Source of the DNA: Porphyridium purpureum | Lineage: Eukaryota > Rhodophyta > Bangiophyceae > Porphyridiales > Porphyridiaceae | Assembly: GCA_008690995.1 (NCBI GenBank) | Contig: VRMN01000003.1 | Span: 1,860,001-1,924,000, forward strand | Reading direction: 5' to 3' | Length of the DNA stretch: 64,000 bases | In this document: one piece after another, positions 37,675 to 47,281 of the stretch | How the letters are laid out: the number at the start of each line of letters is the position of its first letter | Position numbering within the stretch: position 1 is the stretch's first letter | Notes under the pieces: generated by a model | The model's input: the letters and a program-made list of their open reading frames with translations, nothing else | What the model was told of the DNA's origin: nothing | Database searches by the model: none | Translations under genes and position numbers: made by a program

Positions 37675-40392
37675 ATGAGGAGTGCGCAGGTTCAGGCAGG
37701 CAGCAGTACGCGGCGCTCGGCGTCGTTCCGTCTGCCGATGCCCGCCGCAGATGAGCAGCCGGTGTCGTGGATTGCGCGCGCGCCGCAGCAGCACGTCGCC
37801 GCACTGCGCCGCGGCGCGCAGAGTGTGGGCGTGATGGTGGATATGGTGCAGACAAATAGGCAAGCTCGGGCCGCGCTGCTGGTGGGATTGGGTCTGGTGC
37901 TGATGGTGTGGACCCTCGTCGTGCATGAGGACACGGCGCAACCGCTGAAATCAACGCCAGATCGTACCGCACAGCGCCCAGCCACACACCAAGCGAGCGC
38001 CGCTGCGTTTGGCAGGCTGACAAGCGCAGATCCCTTGCAGTCAGCATTGGAAAAGTTTATGAAGCAGAAGACGCAGTTTGTGCGTGGTGGAACACCTGCA
38101 GCCGGTACATCAGCTGGCGGGGTAAACTCAGTTTCATTGCTTGTGTCGTGTCCTGCAGGACGCGCAGCGGACGTGCCTGCAGATTGGAACAACTCTGCCC
38201 CGCGACTGGAAGCTATGGACGCGTTCAGGAAGTGCGCTGACAGCTGGCAGGCTGTCGAAGGCCTCCTGGAGGTCGTGTTTGTGCATTGGGGCTCGAATCA
38301 ATTCCGAAGTGTTCTGCTGGAACGCGAAGGGCCGGTGCCCGTCATTCATGTGCACGCCAGTACTAACGAGTATTTTAGCTCGACGCGTGCGTACAACTTG
38401 GCCTCGCGTTTCTCTAGTGCTGATGCCTTGCTTTTGGTTGACTGCGCGACCGTACTCGCCCCAGATTTTCTAAAGAAACATCGACTTGGGCCGGGCCAGT
38501 ACTACGCCTCATCTTGGGCGTCTGCACACACACCGGAGCAAGAAAGACTGCGAACAACGTTGCTAGTTGCCAAGCAGGATTTTGACTCTGTGTTTGGGTA
38601 CGACGAGCGCATGACACTGAGCGGGTATCAGGAAGCTGACATCAGCCGCCGGCTGAAAAAAGAGCGCAACTTGAAGTATCAGCAGCTAAATTTGGCATTG
38701 ATGCGTCACCTTGAAGCTGCCAGCGAGCGGCCGCCAAGACCATCACCACCAAGCAGGGGCCAAACAAGCGGGGCGATGGCGAATGATTCAGCAAGGCGAC
38801 AAAGACACGGAATATGGCAGTCATTGCTCCTTCCGGAATCATGGGGGGTTCCCGCGGACGAAGTTCCCTTCAAGGTTGGCATTCAGGTGAATGCCGTGTC
38901 GAGCGAGCGTTCCGATAAGTGGAACGATGTGGCGGTGTCCCGCTGCTGCTGGTTTATTTCTGGCACTGAGCAAGATCTCTTTTACGATGTGCGCTCGGAA
39001 TCGGTTCTCGATATCGAGCTCCACGTACGCGGTGATCATCTAGGTGCTGGCTTCGTCGAAGAACTGAGCTCCAGCGAGTTGCGCGCCGAACGCGTGGCGC
39101 TTGGTATTGAAAGGATCTTGCACGATGCCATGCGTGTGCCGTGGGACGTGCTTGTGGAGCTTTCATTCACCGAACTTCTGGATTTACTTTCATTTATGGT
39201 AGACCACGGTTCAGAATCTCATTCACGGGTAGTTTTTGCGATCATCGAGTGCGAGGACGTTGTGCAGGCACTGCACCGGCTTGTCTTGATCGTGAGCTAC
39301 TGCTCGTCGCGACAGATGGCTTGCCTTGTCTCCTTTCTACACTCTACGCTCACGTTGAGTGATTTGCTCGATGTGCACGCCACGACAGCTGCCTTTGATC
39401 GCAGCATGAACCGCGAAGAGGCAACACACTTCTTGCCACTGCCGCATTGGAAGTGTCGTGACATAGACGCGTGCACGCGTTGGGACAAGGCGTATGTCGG
39501 CATGCATGAGTTGCTCGCGTACGAGGATCCGACGAGCAGCGAAGTCTCGTTACTTTCCGGTGAAAATCTTGATGGCAGCGACACAGATGGGAAGAGCGAG
39601 AGCGTTGGACGATACAGGTCCATACTTTTTTCCTTCGAGAGCGCAGCGGGGAACTCTTCCTCCACAATCCTGGACGATTATCGGCACCTGGTGGTCCGGC
39701 TCGTAGATCCGCAATCAGCTAGGGCCAATCTGGTAGATAGTGAACCGCGGCATCTTCCGGAGCAACAGCTGTTGAGCTCTGGAGGGATCAAAGCGATTCC
39801 ATCGGTGCGCATTCCTCACAGGTTGGCGACGTCGATTCTGCACGAGCGGCTCATTCCGGACCGAGCCGTGCAGGACGTCGCACAGAGAGCTCTGCGGAAA
39901 CCCTGTCGAGCCATCTACCTGCAAGGACCAGACGACGAGCTCGACGTGCGCCAAACCGCCGCGCAGGATCTCAACACTGGGTTCCACACGTTTGTGTTTG
40001 GCTCCGACCGTTCGGCCGTTGAAGCGCTCCGCGTGCTTGCGGGCCTGATCGAGCGGGAGGAGGACGACGATGCGAGCGGAATCGACGACGCGCTCGGCAT
40101 TGAGCAGGAGGGGCTGAGCGGGAGCCGAGACGAGCGCGCGCAGCTCGTGGAACGCCGCCGCGTCGAACGGCGCATGCAGTCGACACGCGGCAATGCCGCG
40201 GCGCTAAGCAGCTCGAGCAGCCCGTGCCATGAGCCGCGGTGCTCACAAGCCACCGCGGGCGAGCTGTACGCGGCACTAATGTGCGAGCAATGGTCATCCA
40301 CACGGTCCAGCGCCAGCCGCAGCGCCCAGCGTCTGTGGACGCTCTACCAACCCCAACGCGAGCTGGGCTACTTCCATTTCGAGGAGGAGTAG
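37675..40392 (+). CDS. Golgi-type (type II membrane) glycosyltransferase-like protein
   Basis: The product is 905 aa. There is a ~65-residue cytosolic tail, one transmembrane helix (about 66-83, AALLVGLGLVLMVWTLVV), a stem, and then a GT-A-like domain. In that domain TNEYFSSTRAYNLASRFSSA, ALLLVDCATVLAPDFL and GYDERMTLSGYQEADISRRL resemble the RAxNxA, DxD and GYDE.....ED.D elements of the galactosyl/GalNAc-transferase type (GT2/GT7/GT27-like). The usual DxD metal motif appears as DCA, lacking the second Asp. The C-terminal ~500 residues contain no domain I know. Polysaccharide synthesis is a reasonable role, but the unusual metal site leaves activity open. The start ATG 37675 is the first in frame. 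Confidence 0.6.
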   Translation: MRSAQVQAGSSTRRSASFRLPMPAADEQPVSWIARAPQQHVAALRRGAQSVGVMVDMVQTNRQARAALLVGLGLVLMVWTLVVHEDTAQPLKSTPDRTAQRPATHQASAAAFGRLTSADPLQSALEKFMKQKTQFVRGGTPAAGTSAGGVNSVSLLVSCPAGRAADVPADWNNSAPRLEAMDAFRKCADSWQAVEGLLEVVFVHWGSNQFRSVLLEREGPVPVIHVHASTNEYFSSTRAYNLASRFSSADALLLVDCATVLAPDFLKKHRLGPGQYYASSWASAHTPEQERLRTTLLVAKQDFDSVFGYDERMTLSGYQEADISRRLKKERNLKYQQLNLALMRHLEAASERPPRPSPPSRGQTSGAMANDSARRQRHGIWQSLLLPESWGVPADEVPFKVGIQVNAVSSERSDKWNDVAVSRCCWFISGTEQDLFYDVRSESVLDIELHVRGDHLGAGFVEELSSSELRAERVALGIERILHDAMRVPWDVLVELSFTELLDLLSFMVDHGSESHSRVVFAIIECEDVVQALHRLVLIVSYCSSRQMACLVSFLHSTLTLSDLLDVHATTAAFDRSMNREEATHFLPLPHWKCRDIDACTRWDKAYVGMHELLAYEDPTSSEVSLLSGENLDGSDTDGKSESVGRYRSILFSFESAAGNSSSTILDDYRHLVVRLVDPQSARANLVDSEPRHLPEQQLLSSGGIKAIPSVRIPHRLATSILHERLIPDRAVQDVAQRALRKPCRAIYLQGPDDELDVRQTAAQDLNTGFHTFVFGSDRSAVEALRVLAGLIEREEDDDASGIDDALGIEQEGLSGSRDERAQLVERRRVERRMQSTRGNAAALSSSSSPCHEPRCSQATAGELYAALMCEQWSSTRSSASRSAQRLWTLYQPQRELGYFHFEEE

Positions 40393-40755
40393 ATCGAGGA
40401 GACACAGCCGCCACATTAAAGTCAACGTTAATTAATTAAGTGTTTAAGCGTGAGCAAGTGAATAAAGTACAGCTCCTATTCATGTCGAACTGTACTTTGC
40501 ACCTGTTTGTTTGTTTTCGTTTTTTTGGTGCGTGCGCAGTGCGCTCGTCGGGACGACCGCTTGGGTCTTTTGGTGTGAGAAGGGAGGAGACGGACGGGAA
40601 GAACGGAAGGTGGTGGTGGGGTCTTGGGTGTCTGGCAGCGCGTCGTGTGCACGGAGAGTCGGGGGCGGGGAGGAGTGGTACGTGTGCGCTTGGCCGCAGA
40701 GGAAGGGGGGAGCCTGTGCGGTGCGCGCGCGAGAGGCGGCGGGGTGACGGTAAGC
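40393..40755. promoter_or_regulatory. Promoter and leader of NAA15
   Basis: 363 bp. It has an inverted pair of motifs: GTACAG at 40467-40472 (preceded by ATAAA) and ACTGTAC at 40489-40495 (followed by TTTG). The last ~190 bp are strongly G/A-rich on the sense strand. An open frame upstream of the ATG starts only at TTG and is taken as leader. Confidence 0.5.
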
Positions 40756-43584
40756 ATGGGCGTCAAGGACAAGGACAAAGCAGATGGATCGGCGTCCGGC
40801 TCGGCGTTGCCCAGCAAGGAGGCCGCGTTGTTCCGGAGCATGGTGAAGATGTATGAGATGAAGCAGTACAAGAAGGCTCTCAAAGCTGCTGATCAGATTC
40901 TCAGGAAGGTTCCGGCGCATGGTGAGACGCTCGCCATGAAGGGGCTGGTGTGGTCCAGTCTCGGGCCAGAGAATAAGAGCGAAGCATATGATATGGTTCG
41001 CGCGGGCCTCAGAGCTGATCTGAGATCCCACGTATGCTGGCATGTGTACGGTTTGCTCTATCGAGCAGATCGCGATTACAAGGAGGCGTCCAAGGCATAC
41101 TTGCAGGCGCTGCGCATCGATAAGGACAACATGCAGATTCTCCGGGATCTTGCGCTGCTACAGGTGCAATGCCGCGACTTTGAAGGCTTTGAAAGCACGC
41201 GCAGAAAACTGCTCACCGTCAAGCCGAATCAAAACGCAAACTGGATTGCCTTTGCTTTGGCGCACCAGCTGAATGAGAACCACGCCGACGCCGTGCAGGT
41301 GTTGAACACATACGAAGGTACGCTCAAGGACACGAGTTCGCAAGAATCCATGTTCCCGTACGAGGCCTCGGAGCTGGCAATGTACAAACACATGCTGCTC
41401 TTTGAAAGCAAGGAGTATGAAAAGGCTCTGCAGCATCTAGAGCAGAACGAAGACAAGGTTGTGGACAAGCTGGGCTGGACAGAGGCCCGAGCGCAGTCAC
41501 TAGCCATGCTGGAGCGGTACGATGAGGCCGAAGCGGCTTATCGAACTTTGTTGCACCGTAATCCTGAAAATAAGACGTACATAGCAAGACTCGCCGACAT
41601 TATGGTCACTCGAAACAGAATACACGCCAGTCAGGCCGGCAATGAGGCTGTGACAAAGTCAGAGTCAGAACTTTATGTAGAGCTGTGCGATGCGTTGAGC
41701 GTGACATACCCAGAGGCGCTGAGCTTTCGTCGCCTCGCGCTAGAGCACACAGACGGTGACGACTTTCTGAGGCGCGCAGACGTTCTTGTTCGTCGCTTTT
41801 TGTACAAAGGTGTTCCTTCCTTATTTTCCATGTTCAAATCGATTTACAGAGATCAGCCTCACAAGGCGCAGCTTCTGGGAGGTCTGTTCGAGTCGTACGC
41901 TGCGCATTTAAACTCCAACAGCACGGCATCACTGCCTCCGTTCAAAGGTTCCGCCTACGTGGACGCGAATGGCAGTGCGAACAGCAGCGATGGAGCCAAG
42001 GAAGACAACGTGTCAGAAGCAAAATTGCAAGATTTGACACTGTGGGTGGACTACTTTTTGGTGCAGCATTACGTGGCGCTTGGTCAGCATGAAAGAGCGC
42101 TACAACTTGTCAACGACGCTCTCCTGCGGACGCCGTCCAGTATTGAGCTCTTGCTGGTAAAAGGTCGCGTGCTGAAGGTCGTGGGCGATGTAAATGCGGC
42201 CGTGAGTGCGCTGAACGCCGCGCGCAAGCTTGATCTTGCCGATCGATACCTCAACCATAAGTGTGCGAAGTATGCCATGCGAGCGAACCGCGTTGATCTT
42301 GCCGAGCAATGGATCGGGTTATTTACGCGCGAGGGCGATATCCCGCCTGTGCAGGCAATGTACGAAATGCAGTGTCTGTGGTTTGAACTCGAAAGCGGCG
42401 CAGCGTTCCTGCGCCGGGGCCTGACTGCAAGAGCCTTGAAGCGCTTTATCGCGGTGGATCGCCACTTTGCAGACTTCATTGAGGACCAATTTGATTTCCA
42501 CAACTACTGCGTTCGCAAAATGACGCTCCGCAGTTATGTGCAGGTGCTACGACTCGAAGATCACATTAAGGATCACCATGGTTATATGGCCGCGATGCGT
42601 GCGCTTGTGAGGCTTTTCCTTCGTCTCGCTGATCAGCCTCTCGAAGAGCAGCTGAAGAGCAAAATGTCGCTCATGGAAGCAGAGCTCGAGAAAATGACCG
42701 CGGCTGACCGGAAAAAGGCGCTGGCAAAGCGGAAAAAGGCTGAGGCCAAAGAAAAGACCACGGAGAAAGACAAGGAGGATGTTTCAAAAGCGGCGAGTGG
42801 AACCGGAAAGAAGGGCGATGAAGATTCGGTCGCCGGTGGAAAGAAGAAGCCGGGCAGCGCCGTGAGGCAGCCTGGCTGGATGGAAACGGACCCGGACGGC
42901 GTTGAGCTGCTGCGCAGCGTCGGCGATTTTGTGGAAGAGGCCCACAAGTATGCAAACGAGCTGGACCGTTGGGCGCCGAGAGAGCTCGAGACGCAGGTGC
43001 TCGTGTTCGACGTCGCGTTGCGTCGAAAGAAAGTGCTTGTGGCTGCGCGGGCGTACAAGCGCGCGCAGACAATCTGTAGAAGCAGCGAGGCCTTGGAGCT
43101 CGTGTGCATGGCCATCCATCTGCTCAGAGTCAGTGAGGCAGCGAGCTGGAAGCCGGTACTCAGCGCGCTTCCTGCGGAAGTGTCTGATGTGTTTCAAAAT
43201 GTTGTCGAAGAGATCCGGGGACAGACTGGAGTCAGCAGCGCGCTGGAGTACGCGCAGAAAGCGGCGACTCGTCAAACAAAGGCGTCAAGTGGCGAGGGCA
43301 TCAGTGTTGATGATCAGCTCATGCTTGCTCGGGCGCTACTCAAGATGTGCCGCACAGACGACGATTGGGCACGCGATGCGCGCCCGATGGCCGTTGGCCT
43401 GCTGCTTGAGTGGCCGAAAGATGGCGCGTCAGGCCCTTGTCTTCGCACGTGCGAGGAACTCTATTTGAACGAGCAGGAGCTTGCACTTGGCGCGGACGAT
43501 AAGCAACGGTATGTGCAATTATGCCTCGAACGGTTTCCGCGCGCCAACGTATTTGGCGGTGGCGACAAGGAGATTGTTATGTAG
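40756..43584 (+). CDS. NAA15: NatA N-terminal acetyltransferase auxiliary subunit
   Basis: The product is 942 aa from ATG 40756 (MGVKDKDKADGSASG). It is almost all TPR-type helical repeats. The N-terminal block matches NAA15/Nat1 closely: LRKVPAHGETLAMKGL, RSHVCWHVYGLLYRADRDY, DKDNMQILRDLALLQVQCRD and NANWIAFALAHQL. A Lys-rich charged segment (about 635-710, ADRKKALAKRKKAEAKEK) is also typical, and is followed by more repeats to the end. NAA15 anchors the catalytic subunit NAA10 to the ribosome for co-translational N-terminal acetylation. Length and layout are those of the family. The gene is convergent with the peptide deformylase gene. Confidence 0.95.
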   Translation: MGVKDKDKADGSASGSALPSKEAALFRSMVKMYEMKQYKKALKAADQILRKVPAHGETLAMKGLVWSSLGPENKSEAYDMVRAGLRADLRSHVCWHVYGLLYRADRDYKEASKAYLQALRIDKDNMQILRDLALLQVQCRDFEGFESTRRKLLTVKPNQNANWIAFALAHQLNENHADAVQVLNTYEGTLKDTSSQESMFPYEASELAMYKHMLLFESKEYEKALQHLEQNEDKVVDKLGWTEARAQSLAMLERYDEAEAAYRTLLHRNPENKTYIARLADIMVTRNRIHASQAGNEAVTKSESELYVELCDALSVTYPEALSFRRLALEHTDGDDFLRRADVLVRRFLYKGVPSLFSMFKSIYRDQPHKAQLLGGLFESYAAHLNSNSTASLPPFKGSAYVDANGSANSSDGAKEDNVSEAKLQDLTLWVDYFLVQHYVALGQHERALQLVNDALLRTPSSIELLLVKGRVLKVVGDVNAAVSALNAARKLDLADRYLNHKCAKYAMRANRVDLAEQWIGLFTREGDIPPVQAMYEMQCLWFELESGAAFLRRGLTARALKRFIAVDRHFADFIEDQFDFHNYCVRKMTLRSYVQVLRLEDHIKDHHGYMAAMRALVRLFLRLADQPLEEQLKSKMSLMEAELEKMTAADRKKALAKRKKAEAKEKTTEKDKEDVSKAASGTGKKGDEDSVAGGKKKPGSAVRQPGWMETDPDGVELLRSVGDFVEEAHKYANELDRWAPRELETQVLVFDVALRRKKVLVAARAYKRAQTICRSSEALELVCMAIHLLRVSEAASWKPVLSALPAEVSDVFQNVVEEIRGQTGVSSALEYAQKAATRQTKASSGEGISVDDQLMLARALLKMCRTDDDWARDARPMAVGLLLEWPKDGASGPCLRTCEELYLNEQELALGADDKQRYVQLCLERFPRANVFGGGDKEIVM

Positions 43585-43786
43585 AGTAGAAATGCCTTTC
43601 CTAAATCTTCCCGGTAGGTAGTTTAGACGAAACAGGCTCGTCGTGCGGGATGTCTCAGTGCAGGATAGAAACTGGTTCCCTGCACGCACTCAACCTAGGT
43701 TTGGCCAAGGCTGATGGAGTTGAAACGAGCATGTTGTTCCAAACCACACGGCAAGCTGCTGAACAAACTAGTCAGGCCGCGGCCAT

Positions 43787-44521
43787 CTACAATGCGGGCG
43801 TTCCGTCGAATTCGGCTATCAATTCGTCGAGACGTGGCTGAACTCTCTCTCGCTCAGGCTCACTCAAGCGGTCAATGTACAAAACCCCTTCCAAATGGTC
43901 GTACTCGTGCTGAAACACAATAGCTTCCCAGCCCGTGTACTTCACCTTGAACTTCTTTCCGTTCGGCTTTTGCGCCTCAACTTTAATCCACACACTGCGG
44001 TCGACCTTGCCGCCCATTCCTGGAAACGACAGGCACGCTTCGTCACCGAGCTCCGTTTTACCAGACTGTTCCACAATGCGTGGGTTGACGAGCGCGACCT
44101 CACTCAGCCAAGCCGCAGCGTCACCCTTAGGATTGAACACCATGACTCGCTTGTTGACGCCCACTTGCGGTGCCGCGAGTCCCACGCCTCGGGACGCGTA
44201 CATTACCTTGAACATCTGCTTCGTCAGTTCAACAAGTTCCCTATCAAATTCGGTCACAAGCGCATTCTCTGCGCGCAGAATGGGACTCGGGTATTTCACA
44301 ATCTGTAGCGAAGTACCAGGCACCACCCCCGGGTCCACCTCGAGCTCAATCTCCACCTGTTCTTTCGCATTCATGGCCAGCGCGGAACGCGCCCTCGTAC
44401 CGCAGCGTCCTCCCGGACGCCTGCCGGAGCTGGCCGCATACGGATGCGCGCACCTTTGATGCCGCGTCTCGCGCGGGGCGGTCGCCGTTACGCACCAACC
44501 TCCCACAGGAAGAAATGCCAT
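43787..44521 (-). CDS. Peptide deformylase, plastid type
   Basis: The product is 244 aa from ATG 44521, with a ~50-residue Arg/Ala/Ser-rich leader, as for a plastid import sequence. The three peptide deformylase motifs are present: GVGLAAPQVG (112-121), EACLSFPG (161-168) with the metal-binding Cys163, and HEYDHLEG (205-212) with His205, Glu206 and His209. The enzyme removes the formyl group from new plastid-made proteins. The second motif is normally EGCLS; here Gly is replaced by Ala (EACLS), a conservative but uncommon change. The sequence resembles plant PDF1B. The divergent gap to the next gene is 150 bp. Confidence 0.93.
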   Translation of the reverse strand: MAFLPVGGWCVTATAPRETRHQRCAHPYAASSGRRPGGRCGTRARSALAMNAKEQVEIELEVDPGVVPGTSLQIVKYPSPILRAENALVTEFDRELVELTKQMFKVMYASRGVGLAAPQVGVNKRVMVFNPKGDAAAWLSEVALVNPRIVEQSGKTELGDEACLSFPGMGGKVDRSVWIKVEAQKPNGKKFKVKYTGWEAIVFQHEYDHLEGVLYIDRLSEPERERVQPRLDELIAEFDGTPAL

Positions 44522-44671
44522 CTGTACCTGCTGCTCCTTGTCCGCGACCCGTGTCGTCTGTCACTGCTCCCTTGCCCCCAGGGTGTACCAAAGCTGACCT
44601 TGAAGTGTGCGGCGTCGCGGGCAAAGGTGGGTGAAAGGAAGGTTGCGTGGTGATGCCATGTGAATAGAGTG

Positions 44672-47140
44672 ATGTCGGACCCGCGTCGAAGGATGTCAAA
44701 GCCGCGTGCGGCTGCGGCCGCGCGCGGTCCTGCGGCTGCGGCCGCGACGGCGGCAGCGACGACACCGCAGCGCCAGGTGGTCAAGTCGCAGGCAGAGAAG
44801 GACCGGGAATATGCAGAGCACAACGTCAATGTTGGCGTTCCGGACGCTGTGATGACGACCGCTGGAATAAAGTCATTCGTTGCCATGCTGAGCGAGTGGA
44901 GAGGTCTTGTCGAAGTCAATCGAGTGGTGCAAAGGTTCGTAGATGGGGACGAGATCGGAAACGGGTACCAAGCGTATCAAGCGAAATGCAAGATTGTGTC
45001 CGACGTGCTCTGCAGGGTGATCCAAGAGAAGGACGCCATTTCAACAGCCGAAGCGCAACAGAAGATTGATGAAATTGGGCAGAAGAAAATAGAGGAAATC
45101 GCTTTCAATGAAATTGAAGCCATTGCTCGCAGGCGCGGAAAACCGTATCGAGAGAAGGCAGTGAAAAGGCTCGACGAGCTGTTTCTTTTACCAGAAAGAA
45201 GGGAGTTCTATGACCGCCTCGTGAAGCTTTGCTACCCAGACCACTCTGAGCTCTTCAAAAGTATGGCTAAACTGCTGCCAGAGAGCCAGTTTGCCAGGGC
45301 GATTGTGCGTGACGGTGAACGTATACGCGAACGCGACAGAGTCAAGCGGGAAAGAACTGAGAGCGGTCATGACGCGCAAGAATCCGTTTTACATGATAAA
45401 AAGCGGCATGTGCCTGCGTCGCGTATGGCACTGAAAGAGGCGTCGAGTCGTTTCAGAAAGGAAATTGGTTGTTGTCGAACACCGACTGATGTGGCCAACA
45501 TTCCCACGACTCTGATGGAGTGGGGGCTGCGCATGTATGAAACAAATACTCAGGAACCCACGCAATTTCCTCAGGCGCTATCCACACCCACATTCATGAC
45601 GCAAATCGACTTGCTCATTCGCGAGACGATTTCCATGAAGTCAGGTGTCGACGGCCGCGCTGCATTGGTCCTTGTGCGTGTCTTTTGTGCAGCAGCAGCT
45701 CGCTTACGAAAGATGGCTGCAGATGGAGGGAATGATGCAGACTTTTTCGCAAGCGCAGCTTCGTTCATCAACCTATTGGCCCATCGAAGTGCCAGAGGCC
45801 TGTTCTTGAGCCCGAGGCCTCCCGGTCTTCATTTACGGGCCAGCCTTTCTCCCAGCGTCGAATGGGGTGCTCATTTTGGTGAACTGGCGTTATTTTTGTG
45901 TTGTGCAAGAGCCGGGACGATTGAAATTTATGACACTGGAGCTCTGTGCCTCGTAAACGCTGCTGTGCAGGCACGCAACTTGTTGGACCCGCCGTTGAAT
46001 GGGCGAGTACTTTTCGCGCACGAATTTGGGCCTACGTCTGAGTATGCATGCATAGCTCATCCGCGCACAAGCGATTCGAAGAGTCTGTCGCAATCGATGG
46101 CAAAGGAACCGAACTCAATGAATGCAGAGTCTGTTGGACATGATAGCAGTCGCTTAATCTACACTTTTGAGCGCGAAATGTATGCGGTTGTACCTGAAGC
46201 GCTGCAATTGTTGCAGAAAGAGTTCGACAGGCAATCAAGCGAGCGGGAAGCAAAACGTCTTCTCGAACTGCCGGGCGTGCGAGAGGCTCTGGTGTGGCTT
46301 GCATTTAGACCTCATTGTGACGACGATGTTGCCATAGATTTGGACAGTACGCACAGTGCTTCTGACTCGGAATCAGTTCTTTCTGTAGACGCTGAAACAG
46401 CCATCAGGATGCTAGGCTTGTGGTATCCAGGAGGTCGGGCAAGGCAGGAGTTCATGTTCAATTTTCGGGCCGCCGTTCAATTGTCCTGCGTTACGATCAG
46501 GAGCGACTTTCAGCTGAGAAAGGTAAAGCAGCACCAGAACGGGCTGCTTACTTTGGCGACGAGCTCGGCGCTGATCGCGCTCGGAGTGCTTTTTTGGCTG
46601 CAACGATGCGTGGCACGTCTGAGCCATCAAGGAGATCTGACTGGATACTCGGTCCAGCGTGTGAATGATATGATCGTACGGATTCTGTCTACTTTCCCGG
46701 GTCTGTGTGAGCATGGGCTGACTGTGATACGTGTCGGTATACAGAAGGGGCATGCGCGAGGCACGAGTCCGTCGCGTGTGTTCAGATTTCGCAGGATGTT
46801 CATTCACATGCTTGCGATATTCTGCACCGCGAATCCGGCGGCGGCTTGCCTTGGCATGCGACTGGTAAAGAGGTGCGAAGCAGAGGGCTTGGACAGAAGA
46901 CTTGCGCTCACCTTTGTTGAAATGCTTGTTGAGGGTTTGCTGCCGAACAACGATCGCATCCAGGAGTTTACGTTGAAGCAGTACCTGTACGACACTGTCA
47001 GTGCGAAAAGTGTCGATCCGTTCAGACAGAAACTCGACAACGCGGTGCAAAGGTGGCTTGCGCGCCGCACGTTTCAGGTCCAGAGGAGCGTGTCTGATGT
47101 ACAGAACCTGCCTGATACCGGTGCGCCAGAAATTCCTTGA
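44672..47140 (+). CDS. Large helical protein of unknown function
   Basis: The product is 822 aa from ATG 44672 (MSDPRRRMSKPRAAAAARG). After an Ala-rich start, the protein is almost wholly helical and soluble, with a charged region around residues 210-260 (ERIRERDRVKRERTESG). A C-terminal part (ACLGMRLVKRCEAEGLDRRL and FVEMLVEGLLPNNDRIQEF) faintly recalls the end of TH1/NELF-C/D. The middle part also has ERREFYDRLVKLCYPDHSEL. This resemblance is too weak to name the protein. The continuous 2.5 kb frame with normal composition makes the gene itself secure. Confidence 0.75.
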   Translation: MSDPRRRMSKPRAAAAARGPAAAAATAAATTPQRQVVKSQAEKDREYAEHNVNVGVPDAVMTTAGIKSFVAMLSEWRGLVEVNRVVQRFVDGDEIGNGYQAYQAKCKIVSDVLCRVIQEKDAISTAEAQQKIDEIGQKKIEEIAFNEIEAIARRRGKPYREKAVKRLDELFLLPERREFYDRLVKLCYPDHSELFKSMAKLLPESQFARAIVRDGERIRERDRVKRERTESGHDAQESVLHDKKRHVPASRMALKEASSRFRKEIGCCRTPTDVANIPTTLMEWGLRMYETNTQEPTQFPQALSTPTFMTQIDLLIRETISMKSGVDGRAALVLVRVFCAAAARLRKMAADGGNDADFFASAASFINLLAHRSARGLFLSPRPPGLHLRASLSPSVEWGAHFGELALFLCCARAGTIEIYDTGALCLVNAAVQARNLLDPPLNGRVLFAHEFGPTSEYACIAHPRTSDSKSLSQSMAKEPNSMNAESVGHDSSRLIYTFEREMYAVVPEALQLLQKEFDRQSSEREAKRLLELPGVREALVWLAFRPHCDDDVAIDLDSTHSASDSESVLSVDAETAIRMLGLWYPGGRARQEFMFNFRAAVQLSCVTIRSDFQLRKVKQHQNGLLTLATSSALIALGVLFWLQRCVARLSHQGDLTGYSVQRVNDMIVRILSTFPGLCEHGLTVIRVGIQKGHARGTSPSRVFRFRRMFIHMLAIFCTANPAAACLGMRLVKRCEAEGLDRRLALTFVEMLVEGLLPNNDRIQEFTLKQYLYDTVSAKSVDPFRQKLDNAVQRWLARRTFQVQRSVSDVQNLPDTGAPEIP

Positions 47141-47281
47141 GGGGTTTTCCGGCCCCTTCCAGTCCAAGGGCAGAACGCGTGCACTGCGGCAGCCGACATT
47201 GTGACCAGATTATCACGCGGCGAAAGTGGTCTCAACGAGCGGTCGATTTATTTCATGGTTCCGCCTCGCGTACTCCTCCTT

